Shown here in pieces: positions 8,717 through 16,676 of a stretch of 64,000 nt of DNA. The number at the start of each line of letters is the position of its first letter. The first letter of the stretch is position 1. The notes below the pieces were generated by a model. That model was not told the origin of the DNA and ran no database searches. It worked only from the letters and a program-made list of their open reading frames with translations. Source of the DNA: Candidatus Cloacimonadota bacterium (GTDB taxonomy: Bacteria > Muiribacteriota > UBA6191). A program made the translations under genes and the position numbers. The DNA lies in the NCBI GenBank assembly GCA_023954715.1, contig JAGSHD010000002.1:124001-188000 (forward strand). Direction: 5' to 3'.

Positions 8717-9544
8717 TTAAGGATTATTAGTAAATACGGGCCAATCGATTGTTGAAAACTCACTTTCAGCCTCTATAGTAATTAGGTTACCGTTTCTTAA
8801 GTCAATGTAAATCGGATCATAGTCAGCATTAGCTTCATCGCTTCCTGCCGCACCAACCATGACAACTAAATAACTCTCTTTATCTGAAAGACCCGTAGCA
8901 GTTATGTTGTTTAAACCATCAAAGCCATCCGTATCACCTAGTCTTGTGTTGAGATTACCCAATCTATCATAAGAAAAAAACGTCAAATCATCTAAAATGC
9001 TCGTAGCAGGATCAGCCCCTGGAGAGTCCTCATCGTTGCCAGGATATTTTATGACAACACCTTCTGGTAAGTTGATAATTTTTTGCCTAGTTTCTAGGTC
9101 AGCTAGATCCTTTAAAGATGTATAACTGGAATTAATTTGTAATGGACTTCGAACTCTATCTGGAGTATCGAGACCACTATCATTTACAATTAAAATTGAG
9201 TACCCAGCTTCATGGTTATCCGTCGCATCATTATGACTTATTGTATGTGTAACATCTTCTGGATCTACCCTTCCTCGATATATGTATATTGCAAAAGCAT
9301 TTCTAGTAGATGTAGCATAATCCGAGTTAAAATATACCGAATTACCCTCATCAACTTCAGCTTTTAAAGCTGATGATTTAGCTGAACGAATTGCCGCACT
9401 AATGATCTGTGCTGCCTGCTTTTGTTTATAATAATTAGTAGTTGACCTTAAAGACCAAGTAGCCCATGTAGCCATAATTCCTACTAAAGTGATTACAACC
9501 AAAAGTTCAATTATTGTAAAAGCTTTTTTACGCAGCATTATCAT
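8717..9544 (-). CDS. minor type IV pilin/pseudopilin (GspH/FimT-like)
   Basis: A 275-residue protein with a class III prepilin leader. After the short basic peptide MIMLRKKA the segment FTIIELLVVITLVGIMATWATWSL begins (first 20: FTIIELLVVITLVGIMATWA), with Phe at +1 and Glu at +5. The residue before the cleavage site is Ala rather than the usual Gly. The remainder is a beta-rich, Asp/Ser-rich globular domain. Order and size suggest the GspH/FimT position of a minor pilin set, which primes pilus assembly at the inner membrane. Its ATG overlaps the stop of the upstream PilX/GspK-like gene (ATGA, 9541-9544), so translation is coupled. ATG at 9538 is an alternative start giving a two-residue shorter leader. 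Confidence 0.85.
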   Translation of the reverse strand: MIMLRKKAFTIIELLVVITLVGIMATWATWSLRSTTNYYKQKQAAQIISAAIRSAKSSALKAEVDEGNSVYFNSDYATSTRNAFAIYIYRGRVDPEDVTHTISHNDATDNHEAGYSILIVNDSGLDTPDRVRSPLQINSSYTSLKDLADLETRQKIINLPEGVVIKYPGNDEDSPGADPATSILDDLTFFSYDRLGNLNTRLGDTDGFDGLNNITATGLSDKESYLVVMVGAAGSDEANADYDPIYIDLRNGNLITIEAESEFSTIDWPVFTNNP

Positions 9545-11949
9545 AAGGCCGAACCTCTATAAGGTACTCGGACTATCTCTTTGACAGATATTCCTTCTGG
9601 TTCTATATGTTTAAAATAGGTTTGAGTATTATCCAAGTCGCATATAGGTATCAAACGACTGGCATAGTAGGCTTCGTTTACACGGTTTGTTGTTATAGTT
9701 GGATATAAATCAACAGTCAAAGATATGGGAACGCTTGGCTCCCTTTGGCAAATTTCATTATCTGTTAATTTGTCCCCAGGAGGTCCATTGATATCATCTA
9801 TGCTTTCTTCACTCCAAGATTTATCAGCTGCCATTTTAGCACCTCTAAATACAGCACGATCCTCTACATCCGCTCCACGGATATCCATATGAAAGTCCAT
9901 GCGATAGAGGACTCTAGCCACTGTTCTAAAATCATTATATAAAATCTGATCTTGTGCTCGTGGTGTATTTAAGTTCAGTAGATTATCTGTCACAATTTTG
10001 ACTTCGCCCAAAGACCACAAAGAATAAGTCGTATAATAAGGAAGAGTCTTAGCAACATCTGTAGTTTGTGTGTAATCTCCCCTAACGCTTGGCACCCAGT
10101 AATCTACGTCCCCCCTTTGATAAGACAAATATGGCATAGGAAACTGCAACACTCCCAAAAACTCGTCTTGGTCGCTATTGCCATTTGTGTCTAAAAAATC
10201 ACGGGCATAATCTGGTCTCCAGTAAGATGTATCACTCCAATTGTAACTACCGTCGAACAATCCAGAGTAAGGAGGACCAACCATAGGCAAGGTTGTTTGG
10301 TCTCTTCTTATCTGCCATATAGGATGTAAATCCTTTGGTCTTTCATTGAAGTCTAACTCACCAGAATAGAGTGTATCGAATTCAGTTGAAATATCATCAC
10401 CTTTATAATCTTTTAGAGCTATACCTGGAATAAAACTGGATGTAACTGGAGCAGAACCTTCAATAGCACCATCATAACCATCTCTGTCTTTATCTCTAGT
10501 TAACCACAGTTTGAAGAAAGTCTTATATCGAACATTGTCATAAATAGTTGGATCAAAGTACTTTTCATTGTCTATATTATTTTTCATGTCCAAATCAAGT
10601 ACAGTTTGCAGTTCTACATTGTATTGCTCTCGTGGGTTTTGTGGCTCGTAAGGGTAAGTTAAAGTCTGAGAGTAATTTATTGAACGATTGATCAAGCGAT
10701 CAAACAAAATCTCTTTATTTGCATCAAAGTCAAGACCACCAACAAGTGCATCCGGTTTACGGTTGATTGTACCGCCTGTACCAGGTCCACCATTTAGCTC
10801 TGAGTCTATGTTTCTACTATAAGCAGCATAAGTGCCTGAAAACTGAAAATCCCATTCGTTATAGTAGTGCCATCTTCGAGTTTGTAGATGACCTAAATCA
10901 TAGCCAGTTTTTTCAGAATCCAAAAAATAGCCTACTGGTGTCACACCACCTGAGTCATCCCACTCTACTGCTTGTAGTGCTGGACCACCTTCAAGCTCTA
11001 AATTTTCTGACAATACATTGTATCTAAAATCACAATGATCATATTGTGACCAAGCTGCTCCAAACTTTACTGATGGAGTCACACCAGGACGTAAGTCAGA
11101 CAAGGTCGGCTCAGGTGCTAAAATATGCCAATATTGAGTAGTACCATCATCACTTAAAAGTCTCTCAACTGGACAGTCTCTCATTAAATCATTTGCAAAG
11201 TCATCTTCATCACTTGGACGAGATGCCACAATAGATCTGTGAAAAGTTGCATATTGCTGTAAATTAGTTGCGTTTTGTAAACTGATCAAATCTGACTTTA
11301 TATTGGATATAAATCCCCCAGCAAAATCTGTAATAGTACCATTTACAGTAGATGCTCCTACTTGTGGCCTTAGCACAGCATCAATTGGGATCCTAGGATC
11401 AATCGCTTCTTCGTAAGGGTTGCTTATCCCATTAGTACAGGCATTTCTATTTCCAGCTGTACATAAACCCCCATCAGCGGTTGTAATTTGCCTCATTTCA
11501 GCGTTTAATCGCAAGTAATGAGAGTCTGTACCTGGCCACAGTCTTCCGCCATGATTTGAATCTGGCGCGGTATTAGTGGCGTCTGCGGCTCTATCAGCTC
11601 TTGCTCTCTCATCATATAAAAAATTAATAATCTCTTGCCATGCTGGAGGAACTTCAGCCACAATCGTTTCATTATTAGGACTCGATTTATCTGTATGAAT
11701 ATGAGTTGCAAAACGCAAGTCAATAATACTCATAGACTCCATTACATTTTTAAGCATAGAGTAACCATAATCTATACCAGACCTTGCTGCTAGATTTGCA
11801 ACTTGCGAGTATTCTTTACTTTTTTTGTCCTGTAGCATGATATTCAAAGTCTCAAGTTCACTAGTAGTCAAAAATGATACTAATGCCATCATACCTATTG
11901 CTATCAAAATAAAAGCACCCTTATGTGTATTTTTTTTAAAGTTTTTCAT
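9541..11949 (-). CDS. large PilX/GspK-like minor pilin
   Basis: An 802-residue protein. I place the start at the ATG 11947-11949 (MKNFKKNTHKG), not at the longer upstream frame, because this ATG overlaps the preceding stop codon as ATGA and directly gives a prepilin-type leader ending in KG followed by AFILIAIGMMALVSFLTTS. As in PilX and GspK, no Glu is present at +5. GspK proteins cap the tip of the pseudopilus and are usually about 300 residues; this one is more than twice that. The body is rich in Asp, Asn, Tyr and Trp, with runs such as DRDGYDG, GNSDQDEF and NNETIV, possibly calcium-binding or surface-exposed (inference). It may act as a pilus-tip adhesin. It is the third of four overlapping genes. 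Confidence 0.8.
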   Translation of the reverse strand: MKNFKKNTHKGAFILIAIGMMALVSFLTTSELETLNIMLQDKKSKEYSQVANLAARSGIDYGYSMLKNVMESMSIIDLRFATHIHTDKSSPNNETIVAEVPPAWQEIINFLYDERARADRAADATNTAPDSNHGGRLWPGTDSHYLRLNAEMRQITTADGGLCTAGNRNACTNGISNPYEEAIDPRIPIDAVLRPQVGASTVNGTITDFAGGFISNIKSDLISLQNATNLQQYATFHRSIVASRPSDEDDFANDLMRDCPVERLLSDDGTTQYWHILAPEPTLSDLRPGVTPSVKFGAAWSQYDHCDFRYNVLSENLELEGGPALQAVEWDDSGGVTPVGYFLDSEKTGYDLGHLQTRRWHYYNEWDFQFSGTYAAYSRNIDSELNGGPGTGGTINRKPDALVGGLDFDANKEILFDRLINRSINYSQTLTYPYEPQNPREQYNVELQTVLDLDMKNNIDNEKYFDPTIYDNVRYKTFFKLWLTRDKDRDGYDGAIEGSAPVTSSFIPGIALKDYKGDDISTEFDTLYSGELDFNERPKDLHPIWQIRRDQTTLPMVGPPYSGLFDGSYNWSDTSYWRPDYARDFLDTNGNSDQDEFLGVLQFPMPYLSYQRGDVDYWVPSVRGDYTQTTDVAKTLPYYTTYSLWSLGEVKIVTDNLLNLNTPRAQDQILYNDFRTVARVLYRMDFHMDIRGADVEDRAVFRGAKMAADKSWSEESIDDINGPPGDKLTDNEICQREPSVPISLTVDLYPTITTNRVNEAYYASRLIPICDLDNTQTYFKHIEPEGISVKEIVRVPYRGSAL

Positions 11950-13277
11950 TGCATCGTATCCCCAACTTCGTATTGCAATAGGCGTTGACGGATTCCAGGT
12001 ATACGAGACCATTGATATCTATGATACGATAAATCAAGAGTCCATAACAGATTTTTACCAAAACTAGGAGATACGATACCTTGAGCTACAGACTTTATAG
12101 TCGAATTTTCTACAAAGGATGTATCATCAATCGTAGTAACTCCCGCAGCGTATTCAGGGTCTGCCTCTCTTACCACTATCATTACCATGATACTATGTGT
12201 ACCTACACCACCGATCTTATCTTTGAAAGCCGTTCCCTTGATACCGGTTATTGCTCCATCCGTAGAAGATCCATTCGCCTCAGTCCAATCATCTAAATGT
12301 TGGATGTATAACATATCCACATCAGTGCTCTTCAGCTTAGAAAACTTATCTCCTCTTGTTGTCTTATCAACTGCATCATCATTTGCATCTAGTCCGCTCC
12401 AAGTATCAGCCTTGCCTCGAACAGCATTTGAAAAAACCAGATTTCCTTCACGGATTTTACGATAATAGACAAATCTTCGAATGAGTTCGTTGTTCCAGGA
12501 ATTGACTCCATCCGCACCATCAGCTGAGATAGCTGCTCCACTAGCAAACAAATTTAGACCTGTGGACAAAGACACATCTGACTTTGCCTGTACACCACTA
12601 GAGTCAAAGCCAATTTGGTCATAACGATCATCGATATCATCGCCCACAGTACCATCTGAAATTGTTAAATACTCCTCTGAAACTAAGGGTAAAATATCTC
12701 GGTAAGACAACTCTCTTAACAAGGGAGTTATATTATGAAAAGTCCCAGCAGTAGGAGATACAACGGTTGGAGCAACATTATAAATAGATTTTTCTCTTAG
12801 CTCTTTCGGATAAGGAAAGCCCAAGTAGACATTATCTTGAGCGGCAGTACCAGCAACATCGCTATAGTTTGCTGCACCTGCTAACCCAAAGATTTGTGGT
12901 TGTAGAAGATCAATTCGAGGTAATGGACCAGTAGCTGCCCCGGACCATTTATCTTCATCTAGCTCCCCACTCCTACCCTCTTGTGAAAATATTTTTGTGA
13001 AATTTCGAAATCGAACTAAAGGATCTGCATCAACTGTCAGAGCTGTTTTAGATGCAAAAGTTGTTTCCATTCGCTCTTGTGAACCAATAAAATTCATTAT
13101 TTTTTCTAACTCGGATAAAGCTAACTGCTGATAAACCCCCAAGTTTTTCATCTGCATTAATATTCGTTGTTTACCTTGAGTACTTGAGGAGTAAGTTGCC
13201 AAAACGATAGACAAAATTACAGAAGAAACTAACACTTCTATTAAACTTAAGGCTTTTTTATCCCGAATCCATTTCAT
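11946..13277 (-). CDS. minor type IV pilin (PilV/GspI-like)
   Basis: A 443-residue prepilin-like protein. The leader MKWIRDKKA precedes LSLIEVLVSSVILSIVLATY, with Glu at +5 and Ala at the -1 position. The IEVLVSSVILSI helix resembles the PilV/GspI group. The globular domain (residues about 30-443) is unusually long for that family, which normally has about 120-180 residues; it is Asp- and Ser-rich and ends in a segment with aromatic residues. Minor pilins form the tip complex together with GspJ, GspK and GspH types, and the gene order here supports that set. The stop overlaps the ATG of the next gene (ATGA). The upstream gene ends two bases before its start. Confidence 0.8.
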   Translation of the reverse strand: MKWIRDKKALSLIEVLVSSVILSIVLATYSSSTQGKQRILMQMKNLGVYQQLALSELEKIMNFIGSQERMETTFASKTALTVDADPLVRFRNFTKIFSQEGRSGELDEDKWSGAATGPLPRIDLLQPQIFGLAGAANYSDVAGTAAQDNVYLGFPYPKELREKSIYNVAPTVVSPTAGTFHNITPLLRELSYRDILPLVSEEYLTISDGTVGDDIDDRYDQIGFDSSGVQAKSDVSLSTGLNLFASGAAISADGADGVNSWNNELIRRFVYYRKIREGNLVFSNAVRGKADTWSGLDANDDAVDKTTRGDKFSKLKSTDVDMLYIQHLDDWTEANGSSTDGAITGIKGTAFKDKIGGVGTHSIMVMIVVREADPEYAAGVTTIDDTSFVENSTIKSVAQGIVSPSFGKNLLWTLDLSYHRYQWSRIPGIRQRLLQYEVGDTMQ

Positions 13278-13279
13278 AA

Positions 13280-14020
13280 TTAGCCTGTCACTCGACCCAT
13301 GGTAAAGCTTGTTCCACGAAAGATTTTAGTTTGTGTATCTGCAGACTCTGTACCTCCACTAGGAGTAAAACCAGACTTACTGGTAATTTGAAAATCAACG
13401 CTAAACTTTTTAAGCCGATCTCCCCCTTGGTTAACTTCAAGTTGCTCAACTGCCGCATAAAAATCCGGAACCTGCTTTATAACTGTAACTCTTTGCGATG
13501 AGTCAAGTTCAAAGTCAGCTGGAGCAATCTCACCAGAAGCTCCTCCTAGTGGATCACTATCGGTGCCAACCATTCTATGAAAATATAAGTTTTTGGCCGC
13601 ATTGTTTTCATCTGTATAGTTATAATCTGTAAAAGCTGCATCTGACTTTTGCTGGATATCAGTAAAGAAATAGCCTACTTCAACTAATTTATCTAATGAG
13701 TCATACTTGTAATAGTATAAAATTTGATGATTACGGCCTGTATTATTATTTACATATTGACTACCGTTTAATGGCCCATCATCATTATATTGACCATTGA
13801 TAAACCCTACATTTGTTGCTCCTGAGAGTACCTTTTGAATCATCATTCGAGCTGTAGTTGAATCACTTAGTTGCTTTACTTGTTTACCATGTCTTTTTGA
13901 TACTTTTTGTAAGCTTGAAAAAGCCACTAAAAAACCACCTAATATGATGGTGGAGCTAGAAATTGCGACTAAAAGCTCAATAATCGTAAATGCTTTTATT
14001 CTATTGATTAGCTGTTTCAT
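13280..14020 (-). CDS. minor type IV pilin (PilW/GspJ-like)
   Basis: A 246-residue prepilin-like protein and the first gene of the four-gene minor pilin operon. The leader MKQLINRIKA is followed by FTIIELLVAISSSTIILGGF, with Phe +1, Glu +5 and Ala at -1. The hydrophobic helix followed by a Gln- and Lys-rich stretch (FSSLQKVSKRHGKQVKQLSD) and a beta-rich domain fits PilW/GspJ proteins. The start is ATG at 14018-14020; a sigma70-type promoter lies about 60 bases upstream. Spacing to the next gene is two bases. It probably helps initiate pilus fibre assembly from the inner membrane. Confidence 0.85.
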   Translation of the reverse strand: MKQLINRIKAFTIIELLVAISSSTIILGGFLVAFSSLQKVSKRHGKQVKQLSDSTTARMMIQKVLSGATNVGFINGQYNDDGPLNGSQYVNNNTGRNHQILYYYKYDSLDKLVEVGYFFTDIQQKSDAAFTDYNYTDENNAAKNLYFHRMVGTDSDPLGGASGEIAPADFELDSSQRVTVIKQVPDFYAAVEQLEVNQGGDRLKKFSVDFQITSKSGFTPSGGTESADTQTKIFRGTSFTMGRVTG

Positions 14021-14077
14021 GGTTGTTCCTCTGTAATTAATAACATATCTTGCTCTAATTTTATCTCTACACTATTA

Positions 14078-14106
14078 ATTATACCCAATTTATACATTCT
14101 TCACAG
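14078..14106 (-). promoter_or_regulatory. predicted sigma70 promoter of minor pilin operon
   Basis: On the minus strand a perfect TATAAT (14078-14083) is preceded, with a 17-base spacer, by CTGTGA (14101-14106, 3 of 6 consensus). The predicted start is near 14071, about 50 bases before the first minor pilin gene. The weak -35 suggests help from an activator. Confidence 0.55.
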
Positions 14107-14199
14107 TACTATCCTAGTTTTTTTTAAATTAAAAATGGATAAAATTATTTTTTTTTGTGAATCATCTTCAAAACTTAAGGTTATATGATGTGTTGAATG

Positions 14200-14230
14200 A
14201 AAAAAAAGGGGCTAGCCCTAAAGCTAGCCC
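14200..14230 (-). terminator. terminator after major pilin gene
   Basis: Stem GGGCTAGC (14209-14216) with GCTAGCCC (14223-14230), six-base loop, followed on the minus strand by eight consecutive T (14200-14207). It separates the pilin gene from the minor pilin operon, which has its own promoter. Confidence 0.85.
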
Positions 14231-14240
14231 ACTATTATTT

Positions 14241-14876
14241 CTAGATAGATCCAGAGTGTAAATCGTCAGTTCCACCAGATGGGCCTTGTGTACCATCTCC
14301 ACCAGGAACAACATCTACAGTGTTTCTGTCAGATGCACCTGAAGTAGCAATAGTACCCCATACCATACAACCAACTCCTCTAACTTTACCGTTAGTATCT
14401 TTGTTAGCAGCATCTGATCTATTGTTCATGATCCACTGATAATCTTCAATAGTTGCTTTGTTAGTGATATTTTCGATACCACTCCAAGCTGAGATTGCTT
14501 CTGGACATACAAATACAACATCATCTTGAATCATTTCATAGATTTGATCTTTATTACTTGCTGTAATAGGATTGATTCTTGATGGTAATGCTGTTGAACT
14601 TGATGCCATATCTCCATTTTCAAGAAAGTTAATCGTATGAGTCGACCCAGATGCAGGGTTTCTAATAGCAACGTATTTTGCCTCCCACATACCAACACCT
14701 TTTTCAAGTGTATTTTGATTACTTACACAAGATTGCTTTCTAGCATCTCTTGAAAACTGTGCATACTTACCAATACCCATTGTTGCTAAAATACCGATAA
14801 TAACGATAACAACAAGAATTTCAATTAAGGTAAAACCTTTTCGCTTTAAGCTTCTTGCTAATAAGCTCTTTTTCAT
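14241..14876 (-). CDS. major type IV pilin or GspG-type pseudopilin
   Basis: A 211-residue protein with a canonical prepilin leader: basic MKKSLLARSLKRKG, cleavage after Gly, then FTLIEILVVIVIIGILATMG with Glu at +5. This is the best match in the window to the main structural subunit of a type IV pilus or type II secretion pseudopilus. Three cysteines lie in the globular domain (QSCVSNQ, FVCPEA, GCMVWG), two of which may form the C-terminal disulfide. The C-terminus is Gly/Ser/Asp-rich. The ribosome-binding site is AAGGAGA, seven bases before the ATG. The gene stands alone, with a strong terminator after it and regulator genes and tandem dyads upstream, which suggests high, regulated expression. 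Confidence 0.9.
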   Translation of the reverse strand: MKKSLLARSLKRKGFTLIEILVVIVIIGILATMGIGKYAQFSRDARKQSCVSNQNTLEKGVGMWEAKYVAIRNPASGSTHTINFLENGDMASSSTALPSRINPITASNKDQIYEMIQDDVVFVCPEAISAWSGIENITNKATIEDYQWIMNNRSDAANKDTNGKVRGVGCMVWGTIATSGASDRNTVDVVPGGDGTQGPSGGTDDLHSGSI

Positions 14877-15059
14877 AACTTTCTCCTTATATATGAAAGA
14901 AATTACAAAGTATAATCACCTCTTGACCATACTCTTATAAATACTTGACTTTATTTAAAGTGGCTTAAATTTTTAAAAGCCTACCTCAAGATTAAATCTA
15001 CAATATAAAACTAAAACATTTTAATTTAAAATTCAAGCTCGATTTACAACTATGTCTAT

Positions 15060-15075
15060 AGAAATTTTCATGCCA
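15060..15075 (-). promoter_or_regulatory. sigma54-like promoter element upstream of pilin
   Basis: On the minus strand TGGCATG (15069-15075) matches the -24 consensus, and TTTCT (15060-15064) sits at the correct distance for the -12 element (consensus TTGCW), with the conserved G of the GC pair replaced by T. Predicted start near 15049, giving a leader of about 170 bases before the pilin gene. The imperfect -12 element makes this tentative. Confidence 0.4.
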
Positions 15076-15113
15076 AATCAAAAAGCTACCTCTTTTTATA
15101 ATCTTGGTGAAAA

Positions 15114-15165
15114 ATGCAAGATTTTACATGCATTAAAAAATCTCAATGCAAGGTTTTACATGCAT
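15114..15165. repeat. two tandem 20-bp dyads, probable activator sites
   Basis: Two copies of ATGCAAGRTTTTACATGCAT at 15114-15133 and 15146-15165, differing by one base, with centres 32 bases apart, about three helical turns. Each copy is itself an imperfect palindrome (ATGCA at one end, TGCAT at the other). They lie between the sigma54 activator gene and the pilin gene, about 75 and 107 bases upstream of the start predicted from the sigma54-like element, the normal position for NtrC-type upstream activating sites. The remainder of the 14877-15190 intergenic region shows nothing else recognisable. Confidence 0.7.
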
Positions 15166-15190
15166 GAACACCCTACTTATTGTAAAAGCT

Positions 15191-16597
15191 TCATTCCTCG
15201 CCTTCTAAAAGTTTTAGCTTTTTAATATGTTGTGATAAATCGTTTCTATTGTAAGAGATTTGTTCAGCAGTTTTTGAAATCTGATAATTATTTTCTCTCA
15301 AGTAGTGACTAAAAAAATTTCGATGAAAGCAATCTAATACGCCCTGCTTAATATCCTTGTAATTACAATTCGTCAGTGGAAACCCCACTCTATAATCAGA
15401 TTCAGCTGTTACATTTAAAACGGATACTACATCTTCATAAGAAATTATCTCTGTCTCGGTTAATATAACCAAGCGCTCAATGGTATTTTTTAGCTCGCGG
15501 ATGTTACCAGGCCATGAGTATCTTGAAAATAACTCATTGGCTTGAGGACTAAAAGATTTTTTGAGGCCAGTTTTTGTAAACATAGCTTCTACAAAAAACA
15601 AGCTTAACTCGGCTAGATCATCTAAACGCTCCTTTAAAGGAGAAATCTTAACTGGTAAAACATTTAATCTAAAAAATAGATCCTCTCGAAATGTTTTGTT
15701 TTCTACAGCCTCTTCAAGCTCTCTATTTGTAGCAGCGATAACTCGAACATCAATATCAATCGGATCTAGCTCTCCTACACGCGTGATTCTTTTTTCCTGT
15801 AACACTCGAAGCAACTTGGCCTGCATCATCAATGGAAGTTCTCCAATTTCATCTAAAAAGATAGTCCCCTTATCTGCTGCTTCAAATTGTCCCGTTTGGT
15901 CCTCTGTAGCTCCTGTAAAAGCCCCTTTTTTATGACCAAACAAAATACTTTCAAATAAGTTTTCTGGTACAGCTGCACAATTAACAACTATAAACGCACC
16001 TAAGGAGCGATTAGAAACACTATGAAAATGTCTAGCAGTTACTTCTTTACCTACTCCACTCGGGCCAGTAATCAAAATTGTTGTGTCTAAGTTTGCTGTT
16101 TTTTTAGCAATGGATTTCACCTTAACTAAGTCATTTGACGAGCCAATAAAGGGAAACCTTTCTTGTACTTGAGATACTAAGCTCTTTTTTTCACTAATAA
16201 AATCTATTTGCTTTTGAACCTTATAAAAAATCTCTCTCCATGAGGAATCCTTAAAAGCATAATCTTTTACATTTTTATATTTAATTAACAGATCAACGGC
16301 AAAGGATTTATCTTGAGAAGACAACACTAAAATACTACCAGAAAAACGATGATCAATAGTAAAGTCCAGCAGCTTTACGCCTGCTTTGTAATCTACATGA
16401 CTGATATCTCCCTCTTTTAATGGGAAAATAATATCCATTATCATTAAATCAAAGTTCTTGAATTGAATAAACTCAGTGGCTTCACTTAAATTTTTAGCAT
16501 AAGAAAACTCAGCGACCTCTTCTAGCTTACTCTCTAACTCTTCTGAAATTTCATAGGCATAGTTTTCATCATCTTCAACTACTAGAACTTGAATCAT
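15191..16597 (-). CDS. NtrC-family sigma54-dependent response regulator (PilR-like)
   Basis: A 468-residue regulator when started at ATG 16595-16597. I prefer this to a GTG twelve bases upstream because GGGAG lies seven bases before the ATG. The receiver domain (1-125) has the acidic pair D9-D10, phosphoacceptor D55 and Lys116. The AAA+ domain has Walker A GPSGVGKE (178-185), the sigma54-contact motif GAFTGA (225-230) and Walker B IFLDE (246-250). A short Fis-type helix-turn-helix ends the protein (YQISKTAEQISYNRNDLSQH). All key residues for sigma54 activation are intact. It lies downstream of a sensor-kinase-like gene and upstream of the major pilin, the same arrangement in function as PilS/PilR. 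It probably activates the pilin promoter through the dyads at 15114-15165 (inference). Confidence 0.93.
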   Translation of the reverse strand: MIQVLVVEDDENYAYEISEELESKLEEVAEFSYAKNLSEATEFIQFKNFDLMIMDIIFPLKEGDISHVDYKAGVKLLDFTIDHRFSGSILVLSSQDKSFAVDLLIKYKNVKDYAFKDSSWREIFYKVQKQIDFISEKKSLVSQVQERFPFIGSSNDLVKVKSIAKKTANLDTTILITGPSGVGKEVTARHFHSVSNRSLGAFIVVNCAAVPENLFESILFGHKKGAFTGATEDQTGQFEAADKGTIFLDEIGELPLMMQAKLLRVLQEKRITRVGELDPIDIDVRVIAATNRELEEAVENKTFREDLFFRLNVLPVKISPLKERLDDLAELSLFFVEAMFTKTGLKKSFSPQANELFSRYSWPGNIRELKNTIERLVILTETEIISYEDVVSVLNVTAESDYRVGFPLTNCNYKDIKQGVLDCFHRNFFSHYLRENNYQISKTAEQISYNRNDLSQHIKKLKLLEGEE

Positions 16598-16676
16598 TGT
16601 TTCTCCCACATTAAGCAGTATTGGTATGCTTTTTTAATTTACCTTAAGCAAATCTTAAAGTCCAAAATCTTTTCAA

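Noticed and set aside
11950..12012. Longer N-terminus for the PilX-like gene, from 12012
   Set aside because: It would place 21 residues before the prepilin leader and overlap the preceding gene; the ATGA overlap at 11946-11949 is the natural start.
15114..15165. Two 20-bp repeats as the beginning of a CRISPR array
   Set aside because: Only two copies, separated by 12 bases, no cas genes nearby; the palindromic form and regulatory position fit protein-binding sites better.
16595..16609. GTG at 16609 as start of the sigma54 activator
   Set aside because: The GGGAG ribosome site lies inside that extension and directly precedes the ATG at 16597.
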